A model generated the notes under the pieces. That model did not search any database. It saw only the letters and a list, made by a program, of their open reading frames with translations, and was not told the origin of the DNA. The translations under genes and the position numbers were made by a program. DNA of 64,000 nt from Hyaloperonospora brassicae (taxonomy: Eukaryota > Oomycota > Peronosporomycetes > Peronosporales > Peronosporaceae): assembly GCA_947650285.1 (NCBI GenBank), contig CANTFL010001342.1, forward strand, positions 496,001-560,000. Reading direction: 5' to 3'. Below, one piece after another: positions 1-11,169 of this stretch (the stretch's first letter is position 1; each line of letters opens with the position of its first letter).

Positions 1-124
1 TACTCCTTCCATGGACAGAACTTTAAATTTCTGTCTATTTACTTGTGCCTCATCACGCCACGTGTACGTGACGTCGGGTGCACAAAACCTTGTGTCGAAT
101 TGAGAAAAGGTGTGCCCCGCTACA
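1..124 (+). repeat. E1 5' LTR, right end only
   Basis: This matches the last part of the 3' LTR at 3720-3842 and ends in a slightly mutated terminus (CCCCGCTACA). The rest of the LTR lies outside the window. Confidence 0.8.
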
Positions 125-126
125 GC

Positions 127-140
127 TGGTAGCACTTTGG
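127..140 (+). other. E1 primer binding site
   Basis: TGGTAGCACTTTGG starts 2 nt after the LTR end. Its first 8 nt are complementary to a tRNA ending TGCTACCA, as many initiator tRNA-Met do. The match stops there, so the tRNA identity is an inference. Confidence 0.65.
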
Positions 141-174
141 AATCCCTCCAGCGACAACAACCACCTCATCCGAC

Positions 175-1320
175 ATGAACTTGTTGAATAAAAAGTTGAG
201 CTTTCACGCCACGCGTAAAAGCTTTAATTATTTAAGTGACATTGAATGGCGGCAGGAGAACGAATAAGTTCTACCATCGGCAAAACCGCCATTAGCGCCA
301 TGTTGGAGTCCCTTTATAGAGATCAACAACATGCCGCTATTGCCAGGTTCATTCAAAAGGAGCTTGTCGCCGAAAGAGAAAATATAGCCTTGCTTCACCA
401 GCAAGGCTCTCAACAGACCGAGCAGTTGAGAGAACTCGGTGCTGAATAGACAGATCTAATGAGACAGCAGCATTTCAATGCTGCTCTGGTCGGGACGGCA
501 CGCGCGTTGCCCCAAAATATTAATTGTTGATATCTTCAAGTACAGCGGAGTCCCGAAGGACTCCCTGTTATTATGGTTAGTCGAACAAGACAAAGTTATA
601 AAGGCACGTCGTATCGACGATGAGCAAATGAAACTTACATTTGCTCAAGCCCACTTGGCAGGACGTGCCAAGACTTGGTCCCTGGGACTCGAGGTGAATG
701 ACTCATATGCATTTGAGTTGCTCGAAGCCTTTAAGACGGCTCAAACAATCGTTTGGGCTGCCAAGGGCTAAGTTCAGGACTCGATATGAGCTTCTAAACT
801 TAATCAGGGTAAGCGTGATGTGCACCCTTATGCACAGCATATGCGACTCCTCGCGAGTAGTAAATTGTCAACCCAGTTCACGAACACATATTAATTACTG
901 TGTTCAAACAAGTGCTTGCAGACGGACCCGTCAGGAACCACCTGTTCTGCTTAGATCTGGACACGCTTAGACAAGCAATCGCAGTTGCGGAACAGGAAGA
1001 CTGGAATGAGACAGGCTCATGTTTGGTCGAGCTCTTGTCGTCTCATTAGACGACAAGAGATTGTAGTTCCAGACCCAATGGACCTCTGTCATGTTGAGAG
1101 CGAGAGACCTCGCTCTTCAAACAAAAAGCGATTGCATAGGTGCAATCGCTGTCAGAAGTAAGGGCACTACGCATACGAGTGTAGTGCTCCACGCCCAGTA
1201 CCAAACAGTACTGATCGAAATGGTCGTCCATTTGCCAGAAAGGGCAATGGGCGTGGGTCCAGCGCTGTTGCGAAACCGCAACAGCGAGACGGACCATCAA
1301 AAAATGGTCGGGGTCAGTAG
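175..1320 (+). pseudogene. E1 gag, broken
   Basis: This corresponds to the Gag of family A: an N-terminal Gln/Glu-rich stretch (246-449), the capsid-like region with a SGVPxDSLLLW motif (about 540-600), and a CCHC zinc knuckle at 1141-1182. Several frameshifts and stops separate the pieces, including a stop after the first stretch. The zinc knuckle carries an in-frame TAA at 1159-1161, as in the younger copies. The gag frame ends at a TAG (1318-1320) inside a hairpin. The protein cannot be made from this copy. Confidence 0.75.
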
Positions 1321-1342
1321 GGGCGGAGCGCCCTACTGACCC
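1299..1342 (+). promoter_or_regulatory. E1 gag-pol frameshift signal (best-preserved copy)
   Basis: The slippery heptamer A AAA AAT (1299-1305, in the gag frame) is followed after 5 nt by a hairpin. Arms GGGTCAGTAGGG (1311-1322) and CCCTACTGACCC (1331-1342) pair perfectly over 12 bp around an 8-nt loop. The protease frame is -1 relative to gag here. The layout matches known -1 frameshift sites of retroelements; function is inferred. Confidence 0.55.
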
Positions 1343-1370
1343 AGCAACCTCAAGAGAATTTTCAAATCTC

Positions 1371-1604
1371 TTGACGAAAGTTGATCCAAATACACAATCA
1401 TTGTGTGTCTCTGCACCTTATGATGACGTTTCGCTCATCACCTTGAAGTTGGAAGCGACAAATGATTTGTCGCTTCGTGCCCTAGCAGACGGTGGGGCGT
1501 CGAACAACTTTGTTCGACGCCAGTCACTAGAGGGTCGTAGGCTCAAGTTCTTTGAGCGCGACATTCCCCTCACGAGGATGATGGTGCGCCTTGCAGTCTT
1601 GTAG
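1371..1604 (+). pseudogene. E1 protease fragment
   Basis: This is the N-terminal half of the retropepsin region, aligning with 28930-29160 of E4. The active-site segment reads DGGAS, where the other family A copies have DCGAS. The frame ends at about 1604, just after homology jumps to the 3' part of the element, so this is what the internal deletion left. Its sequence is about 98% identical to the other copies, unlike the regions around it. Confidence 0.7.
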
Positions 1605-3394
1605 CGTAACGAAGATACCTCTCCACGCAGTTCATAGATCTCTCTGGGACCTGTCCCCAGCTCTTCGACGAGGGAGCGGACATCACGCTTAACCTGAAGT
1701 TGGGCGAGGGCGTACTCGGCAGGTTCCTTCGCTCGATCAGCCTCCCGATGTTTGTGGTGTTGCCGCACGGAATTGTTCAGCGCGTAGCGCCTGTCCCGCT
1801 CGTGCTCCAAATCCTTGCGCAATTGATCTATTGAGGGATCCATATCGTATTGGTCGAGATGGTGAACCGAACGACTTGGAGAATGTTATTACTTCTCCTC
1901 TTCATCCTTCAATAAACTCACACGGTGATCAACGCTTCTTTGTTGAGGGTATCTTAAATCACCGTGACGATTCAGGATTATGGACTAGTTACCTCGTCCA
2001 GTGTCGAAGTTCTTCACTATCGTGGAACAGCTGAGATCCCTGCTCCCAGCTGATGATGGATGTGCACGGTCTCGTAGATCAATAAGATATAAGATTCACT
2101 CTTTAAAGGAGGACATTTGTCGAATGAACGCCCGGCGCGTTCCTAAAGGAGTTGTAAATTCTTAATCCCTTGGTACATCTCGGAAGAGATACGAGCCCTC
2201 CAGTAGATTTGATTAGGGAGAAAGTCCTCCGTAGGGGTGCGAACAGAGTTGTCAGTAAAACTTTCACACATTTCTTCACACGAGATGCAAGGTAAACCTG
2301 CCTTTCAAGACAATCGGTGCAATTTGTACCGATCACCAACAAGCAGCTTCTGTTAAAACTTATTGCGAGCTGCAGTAATTATTGTCCAGCCAAGTGTCAC
2401 AACCAACATTCTTAACGTTGCGAATGAAAGGATTCTACGCCTGCACCAAAGCGAATTCGTCTCGTTTGTGGTTGCCGTGGTGCCATCGATGTCTGACAAA
2501 GACATCGATGTAAAAATAAAGCTCAGTACAATAATTTATCGCACTGGGGTCAAGACCATGGACCCTTATGGAGTCAAAAAGTGGAATCCGACAATCCCAG
2601 TGGTATAACCATAATACCGTCTCAACTCGCTCAGAAACGCATGCATGGCTTGTTCGTAGGATCGGATTGAAACGAGTTTCAATTCACCTATCCCGCATGG
2701 TGCCAAAATGAGAGCTGGCACCACGATAGCCGCAGCATCTAGTGTTGCTGCGTTTACGACTACGATGACTCCGCAAATAGTCGTCGAAATTCTCATTAAG
2801 AATTACGTCCCCATGTTTGGCACTCGCCTCGTACGAATACGAGCACGATCGGTTGGATCCCGGCGACGAGTACACAGAATCGTCGGATGAACGGAATATC
2901 TCATGGCGCAAGTCTTTATCGAGACTGCCGCGAGGCGCAGCAGTCGTCAATTCGCAAACTTAAGGTCAAGCTCTGCGCACGGCTTCGAGTCGGATGGATA
3001 TTCCGAATTGCCCGAACAGACCACCTATATCTTGGGATCTTGGTCCATGGGACTACCTCCCGCAGACGAAGCTGCGAATGAAGAAGCAGCATGTGGATGG
3101 CCTCGTGTTCCTGCAACCAAGGGAGTTGCGGGCTGCTTGATTGCAGCAGCAGGTGAATTGACACCTACTGCTGAGTCTTGGACAGCTTTTTATCCGACTG
3201 CACGCATATGTGCAGACGTTCACTGGAGGCCTTGTTCGCGCAGCGCATGGAAGGACTCGTCATGCGATTTCAGGCTGGATGTGTTGGTCAGGACCAACAA
3301 GTGCTCCCTTTCCCAAAGATCGACCCAACGGTGGTCACTCTGTCACTAATTAATCAATAGCTTACTGCAGTAACAGATGGTTAAGGGGGAGTGA
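1599..3394 (+). pseudogene. E1 chromodomain region and 3' internal sequence
   Basis: Downstream of the deletion, 1831-2034 reads as a degenerate chromodomain (GILNHRDDSGLWTSYLVQ is visible) and matches the chromodomain segments of E2, E4 and E6. On the opposite strand, 1418-1843 retains the coiled-coil end of the family's antisense ORF. From 2360 to 3390 the sequence follows the antisense-ORF and 3' untranslated part of E4 with many substitutions and frame breaks. A purine-rich tract precedes the 3' LTR. Confidence 0.65.
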
Positions 3395-3842
3395 TGTAAC
3401 GGGGTGAGACCGTTACATAAAATTTGATATCTTTGTATCAATTTTGAACATTATCTATTTCGATAATGTTCAATCGACATTACTCGTAAGGAGTAAGGTT
3501 GAAGGAATATCACCATCGAGGGTAATATTTCTTTGATGGGTTGCTCCACCTGATGGTTGATGTTCACGGTACATCAGCCAGATTAACAACCAATCGCTGC
3601 CGAACGCGCGCAATGGATGATGAGCAAGAGACCCACACAGGAGATTGTAGTTTAATACAGTTAGCTCAAGACGAAAGATGGTTTAATATCGAAACATAAC
3701 TATACTAAATACAGTTCCACTTTTTTCCCCTAGACAGAACTTTTGAGTTCTGCCTACTTCACTGCGCATCCTCACGCCACGTGTACGTGACGCCGGGTGC
3801 ACACAACCTTGTGTCGAACTGACACAAAGCGTCCCCGTTACA
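3395..3842 (+). repeat. E1 3' LTR
   Basis: A 448 bp LTR starting TGTAACGGGG and ending CCCCGTTACA, a 10-bp terminal inverted repeat shared with family A. Its central part is clearly diverged from the roughly 390 bp LTRs of E2, E4 and E6, which marks E1 as an older subfamily. Confidence 0.85.
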
Positions 3843-3954
3843 CTTGATGAAAGACAGTGACCAAGGATTTGCTGAAGGTGTAGCAGCCGAACGAACAAGC
3901 TTCAACAAGTTTACGCCTGACTACGGACGTAGGCCTCGCCTTATCAGCCCACTA

Positions 3955-5430
3955 TCAATAGACCGACCTCGTCTGTTCCGAAATCGCTTGTCTCCCAGAT
4001 GAACAATGCCACGCGCGAAGACACCAAGCGGAGTAAAGGATGAGCAACGACCTTACTGTGGTGGAAAAATCGTCACTTTCTTTGACGACTGACGTGTCGA
4101 GAAAAGTCGAACCCTTCGGTATCAGCACGAAACTTGCGGAGACCATGGCCCATCGCTTATGGAAATCTCCCGACAGTGTGAGGGTTGAACGTGCACTCGA
4201 ATATTAGAAGTTTGATGAGCTCGAAAGATCGATGAGCGCATACGCGCTTATCGGTGATACTGAAGTTTGAAAGGATATACATACGGAAACGTTCGCGCCT
4301 CGAGCCTAACGACATCGGAAGGGCCTTATTGAGTTCAAGGAACTCACTGGAAGTAGCGAAGGTGCTTGTGTCGCTATGTGTGGTAAGGGGCATGACACAT
4401 GAGGCGGACGAGCTGCACAGACAGCTAGTTGCGCTCCACAAGGATGCACCCGAAGTGATGCCTGAAGCGTGGATGGGGTTGAAATTGCACTCCGAACTAC
4501 TTATTGATGTCATCGGCTGGAACCGCAAAACGGCGCGTAGCAATGCAGCACCGACTATTGTGCTTCAATGGTTGCACTCTATCCAGCTGTTTTAAGGACA
4601 CACGCAATAGCATTAACCATTGATGACGCGCTCAGCCTGCTGTTCCCAAATCAACACCGCTGGAATGTGAAAGCCCCAATCGAACGATTTTGCTAAAACT
4701 TCGGTTGCGAAGCGCCCGCCAATCAGCTGCACACACTCGAAGAAGAAGCTACAAGACCCGCCGTCGAGAAAAATAGGTGCACTCTACATCCTTTTTATTT
4801 CAACTATAGCTTTACTATCAGACTCCTCCCCCTCTGCAACCTTTTGTGGGCATTGTCATTTTGTGCACGGGACATATGTACCGTATGCTTTTGCGCGTTT
4901 ATATTACTCAGCTGACAACGAGAGACATGCACAATGAGCATGTGAACATCGTATGGACAATGCTTACCTTCAAAATTTCCTCAGATGCGGCACAAGTACT
5001 TGTATCGATTATCAAGATTGTAGAGGATAAACGCGTTGCAATCGAGATGCACAAAGTACTTGCACGAGTCATGTTTTCACCAACGGCCATGAGTCGCGCG
5101 TGGATAGATGCGGGACTTCACCCTAAGACTGTATTCGAGATCCTTCAATGGAGGTGGAATGCGTTGCATGCTCCGTTTCATCTTCAACTTGTATCTATAT
5201 GGCCCAGGCACAATAAGATTTATGGACAGAAGCACCGAAAAGCGTTTATCATTCGTGACGCATCGAGGCTTTTGTTCAGCCACCAAACATGAGACAATGT
5301 GGACGATAGTGTCAGAATTGCCGAGGACGTGTACCATGACAAAGGGTTAGTACGAACGCTGCGCGGAAGGTACAACATGGCTGTCAAGGTTCCTCACAGA
5401 AAGCGTTAGGATGTACTATGTACGATTAAG
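3955..5430 (+). pseudogene. Degenerate secreted-effector-like gene (WY-type helical repeats)
   Basis: Coding-like segments lie end to end in different plus-strand frames: about 4041-4190, 4254-4595 (113 codons), 4846-5292 (148 codons) and 5292-5430. They contain motifs typical of the alpha-helical WY repeats of oomycete RXLR effectors: LWKSPDSVRVERALEY, and AWIDAGLHPKTVFEILQW with the W-x5-G-hydrophobic-x-P-x2-VF spacing. A Lys/Arg-rich stretch near 4020-4040 sits where an RXLR motif would be expected, but no intact RXLR or signal peptide is visible. Multiple frameshifts and stops make this a pseudogene. The WY assignment is an inference from motif spacing. Other helical secreted proteins are possible. 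Confidence 0.5.
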
Positions 5431-7690
5431 ATCCCGGACATTCCAAGTATGCCTAGCATGCGGCCGTAGTACTTCTGTGGCGTTTTTCTACCTACGATTG
5501 TGTAATGTATGTAGAAATGTTAGATTTTGATTAGGTAACTTATGAACTAAGAATCTGTTGGCGGTGTCGCATATTCCATTCGTTTTGTTTGGGTGACATT
5601 TTATCAGTGAAAAGTACAGAGTGAAACATGCACTTGTTGTCAACAACGATAGGAAGTTACATCGGGTAGAAGCAATCACATTACTAGTGTGCGTTACGAG
5701 AAAACATTTGCTTGAATAATCTACCCACATCTATAGTGCAAATGGGTGACCGACCGCATTACATGATCTCTACATCAGTAAATGAAGGTACGGATAGCAT
5801 CTTTATCGATTGTTATGTATGAATATTGCTTGGGAACGTACTGTTCTTCGACCTCTGCTTGCTAGATAATGCTTTTTTCTTTACCGATCAACAGCGCGTC
5901 CGATTAGTGATGATGGACTCGCGAACTGGGTGGCTAGCAGGTAATTACAGGGTGTGCTTGAGTTGAGATGTAGCTAATGAAAGTTAAAAAAGTGTTTCTA
6001 TAGCTTAATGCATTACAAATATTATCTTTTGCTCAGGACTAACGTATTCTCATGTCTACATAACATCCTCTGCACGTATGTCGATTTGACGTTTCGCGAC
6101 ACCTGCCTAAAATGCTACTGTTGTAAAAAGGGTATGTCGTTACAGTGTAAGCAATGAACCCGGGTACATCTTGACGTAGGAACATTAGAGTTCATGACAT
6201 GAAGGAGATGCGAAACATAGATCGACCTCCGCAAATTTACTCGAGCGCTAGACCAAGAGAAAAAATGCCTGAACGACTCGTTATTTACAAGTATTTCATT
6301 TAATATATTGATCTATATTGGTGACCCGGTGATGACAGAGAAATCGATTTTTGTCACCTGAACCCCACTGAACTGTTCCATTGAAAAGACCCTTTATATG
6401 TTCATTGCCAGCTATGATCATCACCGTGTATTCATCAAGCACCGCATATTTTTTTATCGGTAAAGCGTTCACAGTATCGATATCGTACGAACGATAAGGG
6501 CGAAAGCAAGAACGGTCCTTTCTAACCGTTTCAAGAAATAAGTTTAATGTATCAATCGTTCGCTCATTTAATACTTTCATTTACATGCTGGCGCATGCTG
6601 AACCACCTCGAAATACAGCGTCCCCAAGCCGAAATAGAATGCGCTCGTCGCCTACGAGCAATAGGGCTTTACGATGTCCATGTTGTAACTTCTCCCTTAC
6701 GCAATGTTGTTGATGATGTTGTTGTTGTTGTTGTTGTTCTTGTTTTCAAGGGTACGCGTATCTCATCGATGCATTCAACGACAGATTTCCTGAAAGGAGT
6801 AAAGAGATTATCGTTGGTCATACAGAATACAAGCTGTCTATGCTCACAGTGGTAGCAGCAGGTGTGGATCGCAACTTCGTTTTCACTGCGTCTAGCTTTG
6901 AAGAATTTCTTAACAATCCATCATGATAGCAGCTTATTGTCGAGATCTGGCCAATGTTTGACTCTTGTTAGTCCTGATTTGTATGATAGCATTGTATCAA
7001 GAAAAAGATGCAATCGAAAGCAGATGTTTTGGCATCCAAAACCGATTTTCCATTGCGGGCTAGAAAATGCATACCGATACAAGAGTAAGTCTTGCGACTG
7101 AGGACGTATAACATATGGGGCTTGGCATATCCAGTATATTCGCTAGGTTTTGTAACGTCTAAAAATCGTTGATCTTGAGCATCTCAAATTTGCTCGTATT
7201 ATGTAAAAGGGCGCTCGTTTACACCATGTATAAATTTGCGAACTCCCGCCTTGACTGGGTTACCGCCGTAGCATTTGAATTAGGGAAGCGTGTCTCTCTT
7301 AGCACCTATTTCTCAACCATGTCAAGGCCCAAGCTACGATAGATCCTGCGTAGCACGCGGACCCTTGTGTCACATTTCCTGCGCACGTTGCCTGCTTAAA
7401 GATGCCTTTTTCTTTCGATTTGGCCGTCTGAGGAGTAGTCAGGCACAATCGAGAACATAATTACATCACGGTTCAGCGATCTAGTAGGATTTCGACCAAT
7501 CAAGCTGTGACTTAATTGAATGGCGCAAGAGCGCGACAGGAACGGGCATGACAGCCGCCCACGTGGACAATAAAGTGGTGCGTTAGGTGTCGCGAGCGAT
7601 ACACACAAGACAGAGGATCTAGTCATTGTGCTTTACAAGGTGACATCGAGTCCCCCACCATCGTCTGGATCAACAATGGCAGTCGAAATA
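5431..7690. other. Intergenic, AT-rich, no recognised gene
   Basis: Only short reading frames occur. The longest (94 codons, minus strand, 6296-6580) resembles nothing I recognise. A short GTT microsatellite lies at about 6706-6741. The stretch just before 7690 may be the 5' untranslated part of the LINE that follows. Confidence 0.5.
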
Positions 7691-7691
7691 A

Positions 7692-9043
7692 TTGGAGTCG
7701 GACACGACCAGGATGGCACCAATCTTAGCCAGCGAGGACGTTGGCATTAAACAAGATCCATCTGACTTGCCACAGGCAGCTTTTCAAGATGCAGTCTCCG
7801 TTCAGGCGGCAGCGGGATCCGTGGGCGACGATTCAGCACCGAACATATTAGGTTATGCGGTTTTACCACAGTCGATGCCGGCACAGACTAGCTTTCAAGA
7901 TGAGCCGATGCTGACACAAATTCGGAACGCGTGGACGGGTAAACAATTAAAGCGCTCAAAGAAGTCGAAGGAAATTGAGATCCCAACGGCCATCGACGAA
8001 GAAACCCGACGATTGCACAAAGTGCTCAAAAGCAATGTTGTCCTCAAAAAGATGTTAACCAAAAACTAATGACAAAGATCATAGCTTCAACTCTTGAGGC
8101 TTGGCTTGGAGGGAATCTACATATCGTCGGAACCACTCAGTTTATTAAGTGAACACACGTGACAATCGAACGGGAGGCCTACGCATTTCACAAGCGTGAT
8201 CGCCTTGTCCACAAGCTTTACGCTCGCCTACCGGTATTACTTTCTCTTACTCAGCTCGGTGTGCGCGGAAAACGTTGACGTATGATGCTCGCAGCTTCAT
8301 GGACCGGGGAGTCCAAGAAGCGTGTGCATGCGATCATCATGGCCCTGTTGCGCGTCGAGTGCTCGAGCCTCTCACCGATTGTAGCTTCCTTGCTCACTGA
8401 TAGCGCCACGAGAGACTCATAAGCGACGGCCGATCTTCGTGTAGGAAGTTATTGTCTCCTGCTAATCGTGGCAGCCGACCCAAACACGGAGGATGAGTCG
8501 GTTGACTAATCGATGCCACGACCTCTCTGCTCTATAAAGTACTTGTGCTTGGCATGATCTCTGCTCATCCGAGAGATATCTGAGAATGGATCCCAGCCGC
8601 GACTTCAACGACTGTGCTCTCGGTCGAGTCACTCAAAGCTGGCGGTGCGAACGTTTTCGGCTCACACCTATGGAAAATCACTTTCAATTCTATAGAGTGC
8701 CCTAACGATCTGGACCGCAAGCACATACTATGCATCAAGACTGTTCTACAACGAATGAGGCGGTGTTGATGCACCCGCGGAAGAGCAACCGCCAACCGTG
8801 CCAGCGCTGCCTCAGTGTAATTCTACATAGAAGTACTGCGTGGCGGCAAATCCAGAGATGTTATTAAAGGGCTACCAACTTGCTGTGACAGCCTCGGCAA
8901 CATGGCGTTAGAATCTGAACATTCATTTGGACGGCGGGATCAAGACAGCCGATGCTTTACGCAAACAAGTGGCGCCTGGTCTCGAGGCCAAATTTCTACG
9001 TCCAGCAACGAAGCGAGGGCGGCCATAAGAGCGTCGTAAATAG
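7692..9043 (+). pseudogene. Candidate LINE ORF1, interrupted by E2
   Basis: A decayed reading frame begins with 125 codons (7692-8069) that end in a Lys-rich helix-forming segment. It continues through coding-like pieces at 8073-8150, 8151-8420 and about 8772-9043, separated by stops and frameshifts. The last piece contains KRGRP, an AT-hook-like basic motif (9011-9025). Coding resumes beyond E2 at 16948-17040 with a charged segment (RRKEVAAHLEAKEAVTAEQ), then ORF2 of a LINE begins at 17049. Position directly upstream of ORF2 is why I call it ORF1. The protein itself has no domain I can name. Confidence 0.45.
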
Positions 9044-9434
9044 TGTAACGGGGCACACCCTTGCGTGAACTTAACTCAAGGGCTTGGGTTCCCCGACAGG
9101 CGTCTACGAGGCAAATGAGGAAGCGTAGAATAAGGGAAAAGTAAAACTGTTGTATTAATATAATTAAGTCTTTTGTTACTGTCTCTCTGTTTAACCTGAC
9201 TTAAATATGCTAATATAACTGAGTGTATGGTGACGTCTCGTCACCACTCATTGCGCGCGTCTTGCGGCGATTGGTGGGTTGATATCATCAAGATATTAAC
9301 CAATGAGCAGACTCTTTGGTCGACCCTTCAATATCACCGCTTCGGTGATATTGTTTAAATAAAATTTTACTTCATATTCTTTATTGTCACTTTCCTTAAA
9401 GTGACAATTCCATGTAACGGGCTGCCCCGTTACA
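9044..9434 (-). repeat. E2 3' LTR
   Basis: 391 bp, TGTAACGGGG...CCCCGTTACA. It carries the U3 allele seen in all family A 3' LTRs (GATATTAACC, AAATTTTACTTC and CTTTCCTTAAAG on the plus strand). Confidence 0.92.
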
Positions 9435-9567
9435 TCACCCCCTCCTTAACTGATAGTCACCGTGTGACTATCGAAAATAATGGCGGCCACCCGTTGGTTA
9501 CCATTGGGACAGGGAACACTTGTTGGGTCCGTTCCATTCACTTTCCGCTCGACCTCGCATAGTTAAC

Positions 9568-11169
9568 ATGTCTATGCGGGGTGACTCAAGGCACACAGAG
9601 TCTATGCCAGCTTCTGCGGCAGACTATTCGTCGCCTGCTGCTCGTTCTTCGCCTGCAGCAAGAGGTGCTGCAGGTGCACGCGGTAGAGCACCGCGTGCGC
9701 ATGATGACCCCGACATTGAGGTCATCTACTCTGGCGAGTCAGACGTGTCTGACTCGGGCAATGCTGCAGAGGCGTCTCGCTCACCGGCGACGCCTCAGTG
9801 TTCGCCAAGGCCACTGACGAACGAACGGACTCGTGATTTGAATCACAGTCTGTTATGCAGTGATGGCGATGATCAGGGTGGTGGAGAATATTATTCCTTA
9901 CCACCGCCGGCTCGTTCCTCTTCGCACGAGCGTGATGATGATAGCATGAGCCGTCGTCAATCTGGGAGTCGTGGTACCAACAAAGGTACCACTGTGAAGC
10001 GTGATGAGCTGAAGCCGTGGCGTTTGCCCGAACGGCTCATCAATAACTTGTCTCACGAGACAAGCCAACACCATCGAATACCCTTATTCGATTCGACTGA
10101 GCTTCACGGCTTGACTCCCAGCGCGAGCAACTTTCGCGCTAAAGAAGACTTTTATCTCGATGTATTCCTTAGACATCGATGGTACAACAGCAACCTAAAG
10201 CGTGACAAAGCCTCGCTTTTGGTTGCGTGGAACGCGTTCGTCCAAAACGTAAAGAATTTTGGACGAGAAGGGTGGCTTAAGAAACTTGAGGCGACACGCC
10301 TCAGGTTCGGAAAGCGAATGTCAACCGGTGCCAGATACTGGTTGCACTGTTTGTAGAGTGAGGCAGACATTCCTTGCCTCACATGGGTAGACCCTTGTGC
10401 GAGTTGTGTTGTCAACTCGCAGCGTGCACATAGGGACGTGTATTCCCTAAGTTTGCCCTGGGGAAGGGCAAACATCTCGGCTGAGATGCGTGGCGCGATT
10501 GCAAACTTGCAATCCGTCTACAAGCGCCTAGGGCGCGTATTAACCGATGGTCTTTCGGACCAATCGGATGAGTCTCGTCATACTGGCGGACGAGACCTTC
10601 AACATCCATCAACAGCTGAGAGTGGGTCTCCCAGCTGTTCCAAGAGGGTGTACACCCCAGCCACTGGACGAGGTAGCTCGTCCTTGATCCTGAATCGTCA
10701 CGATGGTTCAAGATACGCTCCACTAGGAAGCGTTGACCACCGTGAGAATCCATCAAAGGATGTGGTGGAGGAAGAAAAACCTCCTCCAGATGATTCGGTT
10801 CACCATCTCGACCCTCACGAGATGGATCGCGCAATCGGTTTATTGCGAGATGACTTAAAGTACGAGCGCGACCGGCGCTACGCTTTGACAGATACCGTGC
10901 GGAAGAACCGCAAGGATCACGAGGCTGATCGGGCGAGGGATCGCGCCGATTATGCCACGGCGCAGCTTCAGGTCGAGCGGGATGTCCTCTCCCTATTCGG
11001 CGAGCTGGCGACAGCTCGCGGGGAGATATCTCGGTTGAGTTCCGAGGTATCTTATCTGCGCGACCAGACGGGTCGTCTGGAGCGCGAACGCAAGAACTTG
11101 ATGGATGTTCTTGAACGTGGGGTCTATCTTCATCGGAAGAAGAAGGCTCGTACAGACAGTTCGGCCTGA
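9568..11169 (+). CDS. E2 antisense ORF (opposite strand to pol), one stop
   Basis: 533 codons from the first ATG at 9568 to 11169, interrupted only by a TAG at 10354-10356; E4 and E6 have a sense codon there, so the stop is private. Residues 1-120 are Ser/Ala/acidic rich, including DPDIEVIYSGESD, which resembles a SUMO-interacting motif. The middle (about 190-330) is Trp- and Cys-containing and probably folded. The last 120 residues (about 10830-11160) are a charged coiled coil with Glu/Arg heptads. The start lies about 130 bp inside the 3' LTR, so transcription could begin in that LTR. The C-terminal half overlaps the chromodomain and the linker after the integrase GPF module on the other strand. 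I do not recognise a family and infer no function. Confidence 0.6.
10566..10724 (-). pseudogene. E2 chromodomain
   Basis: This lies at the C-terminal end of the pol polyprotein in the minus-strand frame 10412-11299. Visible motifs are FLVERILNHRD, SYLVQWLG and SWNSWETH, matching the VEKIL / YLVKWKG / WEP pattern of chromodomains attached to Gypsy integrases. These domains are thought to guide integration toward heterochromatin. A frameshift upstream (near 11190) separates it from the integrase. Confidence 0.75.

Larger units (their letters stand above)
1..3842 (+). mobile_element. E1: old, internally deleted Ty3/Gypsy element (family A relative)
   Basis: A plus-strand LTR retrotransposon that enters from the left edge of the window. 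It has the end of a 5' LTR, a PBS, a broken gag, a protease fragment, then a direct jump to chromodomain and 3' sequence, a polypurine tract (AAGGGGGAGTGA just before 3395) and a complete 3' LTR. Reverse transcriptase, RNase H and integrase are gone, with the deletion junction near 1599. Most of it looks roughly 80% similar to E2, E4 and E6, but about 1080-1598 is nearly identical to them, so the copy is a mosaic. The left target-site flank is outside the window, so insertion cannot be dated or confirmed. Confidence 0.85.

Noticed and set aside
1091..1339. 82-codon frame ending SRGGAPY, repeated in all family A copies
   Set aside because: It is an alternative frame across the gag zinc knuckle and frameshift hairpin; the gag frame with the CCHC motif explains the sequence.
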